From contig RXOA01000067.1 of the NCBI GenBank assembly GCA_003979035.1, positions 1 through 19,991 on the forward strand: a DNA stretch of 19,991 nt, read 5' to 3'. The stretch comes from Candidatus Bipolaricaulota bacterium (lineage in GTDB: Bacteria > Bipolaricaulota > Bipolaricaulia > UBA7950 > UBA9294). Made by a program: the position numbers and the translations under genes. The notes under the pieces were generated by a model. It was not told the origin of the DNA. It searched no databases and saw only the letters and a list, made by a program, of their open reading frames with translations. Shown in pieces: positions 1-7,258 of the stretch (the stretch's first letter is position 1; the number at the start of each line of letters is the position of its first letter).

Positions 1-506
1 CGGCCGCAATGGACGTCGAACCGCCGGCGGGCACGAAGGTCCTCCGTGTCGGCACAGCGGACGAAATGCTGGATGCCGTCAAGAACGAGGTGATCGATGC
101 CGATGTCTTGGTGATGGCCGCGGCTGTTGCCGACTACCACGCCGAAACGGTCGCCTCCCAGAAACAGAAGAAGAGCGAAGAAGGGTGGACGGTTCACCTC
201 GCGCGTACACCAGATATCCTCAGGACGGTCCACGGACCGCAAATCCGCGTCGGGTTCGCCGCCGAAACGGCGGACGTCCTCGCACACGCCCGGCAGAAGC
301 TGGCCGAGAAAGATCTTGATCTCATCATCGCCAACGACGTCCTCTTCCCAAACAACGCATTTGGCAGCCCGACCAATCAAGTGACGGTTCTCGACCGTGA
401 CGGCGGGGTTGACGCCTGGCCGATGCTCCCCAAGCGGCAAGTCGCAGACCGGCTCCTGGATCTGATCTGCACCCGGCTTGATCCTCGTTCGCCGGAGGAG
501 TCGTGA
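1..506 (+). CDS. coaBC: CoaBC, C-terminal part (phosphopantothenate-cysteine ligase domain), 5' truncated by window edge
   Basis: This is the end of the bifunctional phosphopantothenoylcysteine decarboxylase/synthetase. The CoaB half joins cysteine to 4'-phosphopantothenate using CTP, in the cytoplasm. The reading frame is open to the window edge (codons for Ala-Ala precede the first Met), so the flavin-dependent CoaC half and the start lie outside. Visible CoaB hallmarks, in order, are AAAVADY, the lysine-rich KQKK stretch that matches the conserved KxKK motif of the ligase, RTPDIL, VGFAAET, and ANDV followed by FGSPTNQVT. These occur in the order and spacing usual for the family. The stop codon TGA overlaps the GTG start of the next gene (GTGA), so the two are translationally coupled in a CoA biosynthesis operon. 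Identification is secure; only the N-terminal extent is unknown. Confidence 0.95.
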   Translation, partial: AAMDVEPPAGTKVLRVGTADEMLDAVKNEVIDADVLVMAAAVADYHAETVASQKQKKSEEGWTVHLARTPDILRTVHGPQIRVGFAAETADVLAHARQKLAEKDLDLIIANDVLFPNNAFGSPTNQVTVLDRDGGVDAWPMLPKRQVADRLLDLICTRLDPRSPEES

Positions 507-1399
507 GCACTCATAAGTCCGTACGGATCGGCATCGTCGGCGCCGGGCGCACCGGCTCCGTGCTCGGTCGATCCCTGCATGGCGCCGAGTATCCCGTGAT
601 CGCCGTTGCCAGCCGCAGCCACGCTTCAGCCAACCGGCTTGCGCGAGCGATCCCCGGCGCTCACGCCGAGGACCACCCGCAGGCGGTCGCCGACCAGGCC
701 GACCTTGTCTTGCTGTCGGTTCCCGACGACGTAATCGCCGATGTATGCACGTCCATTGGCTGGCGCAGCGATCAAGCGGCGATTCACTGCAGCGGGGCCG
801 GATCGCTCGATCTGCTCTCCCATGCCACCGAAGACGGGGCCGCGGCGGGAACGTTTCATCCGCTCCAGACGTTTGCCGAGATCCAACAAGGAATCGCCAA
901 TCTGCCGGGTTCCACGTTCGCAATCGAAGCGAGTTCGGATGTGTTGAAAGCGACGCTCAAGGCGATGGCCCACGATCTCGGTGGGCATCCATTGGTGCTT
1001 TCGCCGGGAGACAAGATCCTCTACCACGCCAGCGCCGTGATGATCGCCAACTACTTCGTCGCACTCGCCGATGCCGCTTCGTCGTTGTGGTCGGAATTCG
1101 GATCGGATCAGGCCCAATCGCTGCCGGCGCTTCTCCCGCTCGCCCGCGGGACGCTGGCCAATCTGGAGGCGGTCGGGTTGCCGGCGGCGCTGACCGGGCC
1201 GATCGCTCGCGGAGATGTGGGGACGGTTCAAGACCACCTCGCGGCCCTGGAAGTCGCGCCGGAGATCCTCGCGCTCTACCGCGCCCTCGGTCTGCGCACG
1301 GTTTCGATCGCCTTGGCGCAACAAGGAATCGATCCCGCCACCGCCAACCGACTGACGAAAGCCCTTCGTGCCAAGACGGGATCCGGAGAGCCGTCATAG
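503..1399 (+). CDS. Rossmann-fold DUF2520 protein, candidate ketopantoate reductase
   Basis: A 298-residue NAD(P)-binding protein of the Rossmann-like/DUF2520 family. The N-terminus carries the dinucleotide-binding GxGxxG loop (IGIVGAGRTGSVLG, about residues 9-22). Then come a VLLSVPDD strand end, HCSGAGSLDLL, and the family motif GTFHPLQTF near residue 115-123. The remainder is helical, as expected for the C-terminal domain. The GTG start overlaps the coaBC stop and has GGAGGAG 5' of it. It sits between coaBC and panB, and a DUF2520 protein also neighbours panC-panD-coaX in Mycobacterium tuberculosis (Rv3603c, from memory). No panE-type reductase is seen in the window. I infer that it reduces ketopantoate to pantoate; I recall the PanG reductase from a Francisella panBCG locus as being of this general kind but cannot verify this. 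The fold call is strong; the activity is unproven. Confidence 0.85.
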   Translation: MSTHKSVRIGIVGAGRTGSVLGRSLHGAEYPVIAVASRSHASANRLARAIPGAHAEDHPQAVADQADLVLLSVPDDVIADVCTSIGWRSDQAAIHCSGAGSLDLLSHATEDGAAAGTFHPLQTFAEIQQGIANLPGSTFAIEASSDVLKATLKAMAHDLGGHPLVLSPGDKILYHASAVMIANYFVALADAASSLWSEFGSDQAQSLPALLPLARGTLANLEAVGLPAALTGPIARGDVGTVQDHLAALEVAPEILALYRALGLRTVSIALAQQGIDPATANRLTKALRAKTGSGEPS

Positions 1400-1425
1400 C
1401 AGCGAGACCCAGAGAGGAGGGGAAG

Positions 1426-2283
1426 ATGCGTGTCACCATCTCGACAATCCAGAAGATGAAGGCCCGGGGTCAGCGCATCCCCGCGCTGACCGCCTACGAT
1501 TTCCTGACCGCACGGCTTGTTGACGCTGCCGGCGTGCCGCTTGTCCTTGTCGGCGACAGCTTGGGAATGGTGTTTCTCGGCTACGAGACCACCATTCCGG
1601 TTCGTCTCAGCGACGTTCTTCATCACACCAAAGCCGTCACGCGTGGCTGCGAGAACGCCCTTGTCATTGCGGACATGCCGTTCATGACCTATCACATCTC
1701 CGAGGAACAGGCACTGGAGAATGCCGCCCTTCTGATCCAGGAAGGGGGGGCCCACGCCGTGAAGCTCGAGGGTGGACGACACATGGCTCCAACCGTGAAA
1801 CGCCTCGTGCAATGCGGCATCCCCGTCATGGGACACATCGGCCTGACACCGCAGTCGGTTCATCAACTCGGCGGGTTCAAGGTCCAGGGAAAATCCGTCG
1901 AGCAAGCGCAACGCCTGCTCGATGATGCCCAGGCGCTACAGGATGCGGGCGCGTTCGCGATCGTGCTCGAATGCGTTCCGGCGGAATTGTCGCGAATCAT
2001 CACCGCGCGACTGCAGATTCCGACGATCGGGATCGGAGCGGGACCCGACTGCGATGGCGAGATTCAGGTGATCTCCGACCTTCTGGGATTGGTGACCGAC
2101 TTCGTTCCCAAGCACACAAAGCACTACGCACAACTCGCCGATGAGATCCGCTCCGCGCTCGATCGGTACGTCGCCGACGTTGCAGCCCGCGCCTTCCCGA
2201 CTGAGCAACAGAGCTTCTCGATCGATCCCGACGTGCTTGCGCGGCTTGTCGCGGAGGACGTCGGACCCGGCGAGATCCGATGA
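1426..2283 (+). CDS. panB: 3-methyl-2-oxobutanoate hydroxymethyltransferase (ketopantoate hydroxymethyltransferase)
   Basis: PanB transfers a hydroxymethyl group from methylene-tetrahydrofolate to 2-oxoisovalerate to give ketopantoate, the first committed step toward pantothenate, in the cytoplasm. The 285-residue product shows the family's TIM-barrel motifs: LTAYDF, VGDSLGM (metal ligand Asp44), IADMPF (second metal ligand Asp83), AVKLEGG (Lys113) and VLECVP (catalytic Glu182), then IGIGAG. The frame stays open far upstream, but the start chosen is ATG 1426: it is preceded by AGAGGAGGGG at 1413-1422 and gives the normal family N-terminus. It begins 26 bases after the DUF2520 gene, and its TGA stop overlaps the panC ATG (ATGA), so it is within the CoA operon. 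Confidence 0.96.
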   Translation: MRVTISTIQKMKARGQRIPALTAYDFLTARLVDAAGVPLVLVGDSLGMVFLGYETTIPVRLSDVLHHTKAVTRGCENALVIADMPFMTYHISEEQALENAALLIQEGGAHAVKLEGGRHMAPTVKRLVQCGIPVMGHIGLTPQSVHQLGGFKVQGKSVEQAQRLLDDAQALQDAGAFAIVLECVPAELSRIITARLQIPTIGIGAGPDCDGEIQVISDLLGLVTDFVPKHTKHYAQLADEIRSALDRYVADVAARAFPTEQQSFSIDPDVLARLVAEDVGPGEIR

Positions 2284-3128
2284 ACGTCGCGCGATCGATC
2301 GAAGAGGCAAGGCGACTGCGCCGCACGATGCCGGAAAGCGTCGGGCTCGTTCCGACCATGGGCTTCCTTCACGAGGGCCATCTGGCGCTTGTCCGCCGCG
2401 CCGCAGCCGAAAATCGCTCGACCGTCGTTAGCCTGTTCGTCAATCCGACCCAGTTCGGTCCGGCGGAGGACTACACAACCTATCCCCGAGACCTGGAAAG
2501 GGATCTGTCCCTGCTTGACGCGGAGGGCGTCGACCTTGTCTTCGCCCCGACGGCAGAGGGGCTGTACCCGCCAGGTTACGATTCCTGGATCGACGTTGGC
2601 GAACTCGGAACGCGGCTAGAGGGCGCAGCGCGGCCCGGGCACTTCCGTGGTGTGGCAACGGTGGTGACGAAGCTTTTCCATATCGTCCGGCCGCACCGTG
2701 CCTATTTCGGCGAGAAGGACGCCCAGCAGCTGGCCGTCATCCGAAAGCTGACCGACGACCTCGATTTCGACATCGAGATCGTCGGGTGCCCAATCGTCCG
2801 CGATCCAGATGGTGTCGCCATGAGCAGCCGCAACACGTACCTCTCAGCCCGACAGCGAGACTCAGCAACCGCGCTGTCACGCTCCCTGACCTTGGCCTCC
2901 GACATGTGGCGGGGCGGAGAACGGAATGCGGCGGTGATCCGCCACGCTATGGAGTCCCTCCTCCTCGCCGAACCGGACACGGCAATCGACTACATCAGCA
3001 TCGCCAACCCCGACACGCTTCTAGAGATCCCATGGCTGGACGGGCCTGCATTGATCTCGCTCGCCGTGCGCGTCGGTAAGACGCGGTTGATCGACAACAC
3101 ACGGATTCCGCCGGGATTTCCGAAGTAA
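2280..3128 (+). CDS. panC: Pantothenate synthetase (pantoate-beta-alanine ligase)
   Basis: PanC condenses pantoate with beta-alanine at the cost of ATP (through pantoyl-adenylate) to form pantothenate. The 282-residue protein has the nucleotidyltransferase HxGH signature in VPTMGFLHEGH (His31, His34). It also has FVNPTQFGP (Asn55, Gln58; pantoate pocket), YFGEKDAQQ (Lys146, Asp147), and the KMSKS-like loop VAMSSRN at residues 179-185. Length and motif order match the family. The ATG overlaps the panB stop by four bases, indicating coupled translation. PanD, which would supply beta-alanine, is not in the window. Confidence 0.97.
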   Translation: MNVARSIEEARRLRRTMPESVGLVPTMGFLHEGHLALVRRAAAENRSTVVSLFVNPTQFGPAEDYTTYPRDLERDLSLLDAEGVDLVFAPTAEGLYPPGYDSWIDVGELGTRLEGAARPGHFRGVATVVTKLFHIVRPHRAYFGEKDAQQLAVIRKLTDDLDFDIEIVGCPIVRDPDGVAMSSRNTYLSARQRDSATALSRSLTLASDMWRGGERNAAVIRHAMESLLLAEPDTAIDYISIANPDTLLEIPWLDGPALISLAVRVGKTRLIDNTRIPPGFPK

Positions 3129-3148
3129 ACAGGCAAAGGAGGACGCTC

Positions 3149-3937
3149 ATGCTTCTTACGTTGGACATCGGGAATACCCACATCGTTGTCGGGCTGTTCG
3201 AGGGTCCCCGGCTTGCCGCTCACTGGCGCCTTATGACCGATCGCAACCGCACAAGCGATGAGCTTCGGCTCGATATCCGCGGGCTTCTCGGCGAGGCGAA
3301 CGTCGATGGTTCCCGAATCGTGGGGATCGCCGTATCATCCGTGGTCCCATCGCTGAATCAGCCACTCCTTGACGGTCTCGGCGCATTTTCGGACGCGCCG
3401 ATCCGCTTCCTTTCGGCGGCCAACTCCCCGATCCTACTCCACGTAGACGATCCTCGCTCTGTTGGCGCGGATCGAATCGCCAACTGCATCGGCGCTCACC
3501 ATCTCATTGACGGGCCCGCCCTTGTCATCGATTTCGGCACCGCGGTCACCTTCGACTTGGTGTCGGAAACAGGAGCATTCCTAGGCGGCGCGATCGCTCC
3601 CGAAATGCTGCTTGCCGCGCGGGCGCTCTTCGACCGCGCGGCTCAGCTCCACGCCGTGGTTCTCGACGTTCCGCCGTCGGTTGTCGGCAAGACCACCGAA
3701 GCGAATCTTCAGGCAGGCATTGTTCTCGGTTTCCTCGATCTCGTCGACGGGTTGATCAAGCGCTTCCGCCGCGAGGTCGACGGGGCGCTAACGGTCATCT
3801 CCACGGGGGGGCGAGGCAAGCTGTTCGCCGAGCAACTCAGCGGGATCGAAACGTACGTCCCATTCCTGACCGTGGACGGTCTTCGCCTGTGGTGGGAGGA
3901 CGAGCCCGCAACACGTCGACGGGGCCGAGCGACATGA
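3149..3937 (+). CDS. coaX: Type III pantothenate kinase
   Basis: CoaX phosphorylates pantothenate to 4'-phosphopantothenate, the first step from vitamin to CoA. It belongs to the ASKHA (acetate and sugar kinase/Hsp70/actin) superfamily. The 262-residue protein starts with the phosphate-binding LDIGNTH motif (Asp6). It continues with GADRIAN (residues 106-112; pantothenate site), the DFGTA motif at 128-132 (catalytic/ATP region), GGAIAPEM, and STGGRG near the C-terminus. An AAAGGAGG ribosome site lies at 3136-3143, and the gene starts 20 bases after panC. It is the last gene of the CoA operon; the next gene converges on it. I see no clear T-rich terminator in the 45-base gap that follows. Confidence 0.96.
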   Translation: MLLTLDIGNTHIVVGLFEGPRLAAHWRLMTDRNRTSDELRLDIRGLLGEANVDGSRIVGIAVSSVVPSLNQPLLDGLGAFSDAPIRFLSAANSPILLHVDDPRSVGADRIANCIGAHHLIDGPALVIDFGTAVTFDLVSETGAFLGGAIAPEMLLAARALFDRAAQLHAVVLDVPPSVVGKTTEANLQAGIVLGFLDLVDGLIKRFRREVDGALTVISTGGRGKLFAEQLSGIETYVPFLTVDGLRLWWEDEPATRRRGRAT

Positions 3938-3982
3938 CTCGCTCCCTCCAACAGGCGGGTTCGCCGGGGCTCAGGCTCAGAC

Positions 3983-5413
3983 TCAGGCTTGCTCGGGCGT
4001 CGCTGTCTCCGTTCCACCATCGATCACGGAGCGCTGCCATCGGTGGCTGACGAGAAACCCGATCGCAGCCAGCCCCGCGATCACATTGCTCGCCGACATC
4101 CCCCACCAGACTCCGTCCGCCTGCAGTCCGACGATGAAGGCAAGCGCGTAGGAAAGGGGGATCCGCAGCACCCAAACCCGCAGCACCCCAAGAATCATGG
4201 TGGGGACATTGTGCCCGGAGCCGCGGTACACAGCCTGTGCGGCGAAGAACGCCCCCAGGAAAGGCATACCGACGGCAAACAGCTCGATGAATCGCGTCCC
4301 CTCGTGAATCACATCCGCGCGTCCGGGGATGAACATCGTGACAAGCGGCGTCCGCAACAGCCACAACACCACCGCTTCGACAACAAGGAGCACAAAAAGC
4401 GAGCCCAGCCCCTTTCGGACAAGCTCACGTGCCCGATCCAGCCGCCCGGCTCCAAGCGCTTGCCCGATCATCGTGGTCAGCCCTACGGATAGCCCATCGG
4501 TGACGATGAACAAGATCCCGAAAATCCGATCGGCGATCCCGTATCCCGCAAGCGCGGCTTCCGCGTTCCCCAGCCGCCCGATCACCCACATGAGCACGAC
4601 AAAACCCAGTGCCACGGTGGACTGCCCGACGGCCGCCGGGATCCCGATCCTCAGTGCCTTGCTCAGCCACGCGCGCTGTGGCGTAATCGCGTGGCGATCG
4701 AAGCGCAGCGCGCGCCTTCCGCGAACGAACATGGTCAGGAAGATCAAGCTGGCAACCCCCTGCGCAGCGACGGTCGCGTACGCGGCCCCAAGGATTCCCA
4801 TCTGCGGGAACGGACCCCACCCAAGAACAAGCAGCGGATCGAGCGCCACGTTGAGGAGAATCCCCACGCCGTTGACAAGAAGAGGTGTCACGGTATCCCC
4901 GGTGGCAGCAAAGGCAAACGAGAACAGCCCCGGGACAAGCATCGTGCACAGTCCGAGGAAGATCACCTTCAGGTACGTCGCGGCCTCGATCGCCACGGCA
5001 GCGTCGCTCACGAGCACGGAGACGATCGCCGGGGTGGAGAAATATCCGGCGATCCCCAGAATGACGCTTGCTCCGAAAGCAATCGTCACCAATTGGTTGA
5101 GCGCCACGTTCGCTTCCTTGTGTCGCCCCGCTCCGATGTACTGGGACACCAGGGCGCTCACGGCGGCGCCGCCGAAACCCGCGACAAACGAGATCAGGAG
5201 CCATACAAAAGGCCATGAGATCTGGATACCGGCCATCACCGCCCCTGCCTGGTCGCTGGGCAGCCGGCCAATCCAGAATGCATCGGCCAAGTTGTAAAGC
5301 GTGAACAGGAGAGACGAAACCACCGACGGCCCGCCGATCCTTGCCATCGTGGACAAGGCATGCCCGTTCAAGATCTCATCTGTACTCGGAGGTTTCAATC
5401 GCCATCGTCTCAT
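3983..5413 (-). CDS. MATE-family multidrug/metabolite efflux protein
   Basis: A 476-residue polytopic inner-membrane protein of the MATE (NorM/DinF-like) family, antiporters that expel organic cations or other small molecules using a Na+ or H+ gradient. The N-terminal half has the typical first helices (LFTLYNLADAFWIG, then GAAVSALVSQYIGAG with the charged loop after it). About twelve hydrophobic segments can be counted. A second internal half begins near RIGIPAAVGQSTVALG, as expected from the two-fold MATE architecture. The ATG at 5413 is preceded by a weak purine-rich site (AGGATGGGA). Its 3' end faces coaX. The TGA stop sits in a hexamer-like repeat that supplies two more in-frame TGA codons. 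Substrate cannot be predicted. The large ORFs opposite it are shadows. Confidence 0.93.
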   Translation of the reverse strand: MRRWRLKPPSTDEILNGHALSTMARIGGPSVVSSLLFTLYNLADAFWIGRLPSDQAGAVMAGIQISWPFVWLLISFVAGFGGAAVSALVSQYIGAGRHKEANVALNQLVTIAFGASVILGIAGYFSTPAIVSVLVSDAAVAIEAATYLKVIFLGLCTMLVPGLFSFAFAATGDTVTPLLVNGVGILLNVALDPLLVLGWGPFPQMGILGAAYATVAAQGVASLIFLTMFVRGRRALRFDRHAITPQRAWLSKALRIGIPAAVGQSTVALGFVVLMWVIGRLGNAEAALAGYGIADRIFGILFIVTDGLSVGLTTMIGQALGAGRLDRARELVRKGLGSLFVLLVVEAVVLWLLRTPLVTMFIPGRADVIHEGTRFIELFAVGMPFLGAFFAAQAVYRGSGHNVPTMILGVLRVWVLRIPLSYALAFIVGLQADGVWWGMSASNVIAGLAAIGFLVSHRWQRSVIDGGTETATPEQA

Positions 5414-5469
5414 GGTCTATCCCATCCTATCTGTGTCCGTGATCGGATGCGTCAGCGGTCGAACACATC

Positions 5470-5642
5470 GGTCTCGCCATCCCTGCACTTCCCACATCAC
5501 CGATCACCGCAACATGAGACGGCTCGATGATCGCTCGATTGATTCACTTCGTGGGTCACGTCAGGAAGGAAGCAGGTTCATCGCCAGCCCCCCGTCTGTG
5601 CGCTTGCCGAGCAATGCCGTGGGGGACTTGCTCCCGGAGGCT
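5470..5642 (+). ncRNA. ffs: Probable signal recognition particle RNA (4.5S-type), ends approximate
   Basis: This lies in a 346-base protein-free gap. SRP RNA binds Ffh to target nascent membrane proteins. At 5555-5576 there is a close match to the Ffh-binding apex of bacterial SRP RNA: GGTCA, C, GTC, A, then GGAAGGAAGCAG. The hallmark distal helix is also present: 5' CAC-C-GCA at 5505-5511 pairs with 3' TGC-C-GTG at 5615-5621, including the characteristic bulged C of TGCCG, and GCAAC follows it as in E. coli. Further pairs are AGAC/GTCT (5517-5520, 5594-5597), GGCT/AGCC (5521-5524, 5586-5589), CGATGA/TCATCG (5525-5530, 5578-5583) and GGTCTC/GAGGCT (5470-5475, 5637-5642). About 25 extra bases sit 5' of the apex, and the apex departs from consensus. 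A small hairpin (5657-5669) without a T tract follows. Ends are estimates from pairing. Confidence 0.75.
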
Positions 5643-5759
5643 CAGCAACCAATCATGCCCGGTCCGGGCGTCACGCTCAAGGGCGGTGCGACGGCTGAGT
5701 GCGACCTGCAATCCCAAGGCCATGACGGAGACTCCCGCCAAACTGCCCTTGCACCCCTG

Positions 5760-6488
5760 CTACGGGAAGAACAGCGCTTCATGCAAAGGAATGTCCCCCC
5801 CACCGGGGAAGAACTCGGCGGCGGCCGGGATCGCCAGAGGAGCCTCGACATCAGGCAACGCCGCCGCCACGCAAAACCGCACGGTATTCCAAATGTCGAA
5901 CTCCAGAATCGCGCCCGAGCAGACGTGGGGCGAGGACACGGGTCCGCACCGGATCGGCGCCGGATGCTCGCCAGCCGCCCAGATCGGCACAACACCACTT
6001 GGGATCAGGACATACCATGGGTGCGCGCCATCGCGAAGCGGGGCATTGAGTACCGACTCGCTCACCAAGAGAATCACGGGCGTTCTCGGCTCGAACCACC
6101 TGCCCTCCAGGGGAAACATGCAGTCGCTGATCCAAGCGATTCCAAGGTAGCAGCCAGCCGGCACGCCGATCCCGGAAAGGGTCGCATCGCTTTTCAGGAT
6201 CATCCGCACAATCGGCCAGCCTCGTTCGATCGCCGCCAGCCCTTGTCTCGGTGAGAACTCCTGCAGGCAGGCCGAGATTTCCAGCCCGCTTCCCGACTCG
6301 TAGGCCGCCTCACCAAAACAGAAACCGCCGAACATGAATCCCAACTGTACCCGTTCGATCACTTGCTCGATTCGAAGATCGAACGCATCACCGACCGCCC
6401 ACTCCACCGGGCCTCCCACGGCTATCCCTCCGATGAGCATCCATCCGAGCACCCTCACCAGCGAACGAAGAGAAGTTGCTCGCGTCAT
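5760..6488 (-). CDS. Secreted orphan protein with seven cysteines, unknown function
   Basis: I do not recognise this family. The 242-residue product starts with a Sec-type signal peptide: basic N-terminus (MTRATSLRSLVR), then a hydrophobic core with LGWMLIGGIAVGG. The mature part is rich in Gly, Pro and aromatic residues and contains seven scattered cysteines (GFCFG, SACLQ, AGCYLG, SDCMF, IRCGP, HVCSG, RFCVA), compatible with disulfides outside the cytoplasm. The start chosen is ATG 6488, because AGGAGGT at 6493-6499 lies five bases upstream; a GTG at 6494 would sit inside that site. A sigma70-like promoter is visible at 6513-6542. It appears monocistronic, between coaD and the SRP RNA. Opposite-strand ORFs covering it have shadow-like composition. 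Confidence rests on the good ribosome site plus the signal peptide. Confidence 0.72.
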   Translation of the reverse strand: MTRATSLRSLVRVLGWMLIGGIAVGGPVEWAVGDAFDLRIEQVIERVQLGFMFGGFCFGEAAYESGSGLEISACLQEFSPRQGLAAIERGWPIVRMILKSDATLSGIGVPAGCYLGIAWISDCMFPLEGRWFEPRTPVILLVSESVLNAPLRDGAHPWYVLIPSGVVPIWAAGEHPAPIRCGPVSSPHVCSGAILEFDIWNTVRFCVAAALPDVEAPLAIPAAAEFFPGGGDIPLHEALFFP

Positions 6489-6512
6489 CCCCACCTCCTC
6501 TCCTGACAGTGC

Positions 6513-6542
6513 ATCCTAAGAGCTTCACCGATCGATGGGCAA
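6513..6542 (-). promoter_or_regulatory. Sigma70-like promoter of the secreted orphan gene
   Basis: On the minus strand, TTGCCC (6537-6542) and TAGGAT (6513-6518) are separated by 18 bases, four of six matches in each box. The expected start is about 20 bases upstream of the ATG at 6488, leaving room for the AGGAGGT ribosome site. Predicted by eye only. Confidence 0.4.
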
Positions 6543-6566
6543 CCCCGATCTGCGTCGATTCCTTCG

Positions 6567-6604
6567 GCCGGAGAAGGCTCCGGCAATCCTCCCGAGACAT
6601 CGGG
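6567..6604. other. Two adjacent perfect hairpins between coaD and the secreted orphan
   Basis: GCCGGAG-AAGG-CTCCGGC (6567-6584, 7 bp stem, 4-base loop) is followed by CCCGA-GACA-TCGGG (6591-6604, 5 bp stem). They sit 35-72 bases beyond the coaD stop on the minus strand. Neither is followed by a T tract on either strand, so they could be mRNA 3'-end stabilisers or factor-dependent termination structures rather than intrinsic terminators. Confidence 0.4.
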
Positions 6605-6638
6605 AACGAGGAAGGGCGGGGAGAGCGTGAAGGGCGAG

Positions 6639-7127
6639 TCAGCCGGTCAGATCGGCCATCGCCCGCGCAACACAGTCGGGAACGAACCGATGGACATCGC
6701 CGCCGTATCGACAGATCTCCTTCGCGGTCGATGACGAAAGGAAGACGTACTGCTTCGACGTCATGAAGAAGACGCTCTCGATCAGCGGATCGAGCATTCG
6801 GTTGGTCAACGCCAATTGGAACTCGTACTCGAAATCGGACGTCGCACGCAGCCCACGCACAATCGCCCCCGCGCCGCAGGACCGGGCGAACCGCACAAGC
6901 AGTCCATCGAACCGGCGAACCTCGACGCCCTCCAATCCGGCCTCGGTGACGGCATCTCGGCACAGAGAAACCCGTCGCCCAATGGAGAACATCGGCTGTT
7001 TCCCGCCGTTCTCCGCGACCGCCAAGATGACGTGAGGAAACACCGAGGCGGCACGCGCGAGAATATCCAAATGGCCGTTGGTAATCGGATCGAACGTACC
7101 GGGATACACTGCCGTCATTTCGCGCAT
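6639..7127 (-). CDS. coaD: Phosphopantetheine adenylyltransferase
   Basis: CoaD transfers AMP from ATP to 4'-phosphopantetheine, giving dephospho-CoA, the penultimate CoA step, in the cytoplasm. The 162-residue protein shows the nucleotidyltransferase motif VYPGTFDPITNGH (residues 7-19; TxGH-type His19). It then has IVRGLRATSDFEYE with the following NRML, and the C-terminal SSSTAKEI loop. The frame is open upstream to 7232, but that would add 35 residues unlike the family. ATG 7127 or ATG 7118 both give the usual short N-terminus. No Shine-Dalgarno sequence is visible before either, and a promoter places the transcript start close to 7127, suggesting a leaderless mRNA. It is divergent from the dehydrogenase gene at 7259 and separate from the main CoA operon. 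Confidence 0.95.
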   Translation of the reverse strand: MREMTAVYPGTFDPITNGHLDILARAASVFPHVILAVAENGGKQPMFSIGRRVSLCRDAVTEAGLEGVEVRRFDGLLVRFARSCGAGAIVRGLRATSDFEYEFQLALTNRMLDPLIESVFFMTSKQYVFLSSSTAKEICRYGGDVHRFVPDCVARAMADLTG

Positions 7128-7136
7128 GGCCGGAGC

Positions 7137-7165
7137 AGTGTAGCCGTCCGATCGACAAGCCGCAA
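7137..7165 (-). promoter_or_regulatory. Sigma70-like promoter of coaD, leaderless arrangement
   Basis: On the minus strand, TTGCGG (7160-7165) and TACACT (7137-7142) are 17 bases apart. Only nine bases separate the -10 box from the ATG at 7127, so transcription would begin within a few bases of the start codon. No ribosome site is present, which fits a leaderless transcript. Confidence 0.45.
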
Positions 7166-7192
7166 TCCGGCATCTCTCACCGGATGAGAACA

Positions 7193-7221
7193 GTCGCAAC
7201 GCCGGCATACTCTTGTATAAT
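7193..7221 (+). promoter_or_regulatory. Promoter with perfect TATAAT before the dehydrogenase-PrpD pair
   Basis: A perfect -10 box TATAAT lies at 7216-7221. The -35 region 17 bases upstream (GTCGCA, 7193-7198) is weak, three of six matches. The expected start near 7228 gives a leader of roughly 30 bases containing GGGAGGA before the ATG at 7259. It is back-to-back with the coaD promoter. Confidence 0.55.
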
Positions 7222-7258
7222 CCTCCGACCACAAACCTGCTTGCGTACGGGAGGAGCG

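Noticed and set aside
745..1425. Upstream extension of the panB frame giving a 512-residue protein
   Set aside because: The extra residues are Arg-rich out-of-frame reading of the DUF2520 gene; AGAGGAGGGG before ATG 1426 and the family N-terminus fix the real start.
3944..3985. Possible bidirectional terminator between coaX and the MATE gene
   Set aside because: Only a 4-bp GGCG/CGCC stem is visible and there is no T tract on either strand.
4329..5297. Plus-strand ORF of 322 codons opposite the MATE gene
   Set aside because: Ser/Thr/Pro/Arg-rich antisense translation, while the minus-strand frame gives a clear twelve-helix transporter.
5301..6254. Long plus-strand ORF (317 codons) across the gap and the secreted orphan
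   Set aside because: Its translation is Arg/His/Pro-rich with no fold-like pattern, it has no ribosome site, and it overlaps the SRP RNA and the minus-strand gene that has a signal peptide and a strong site.
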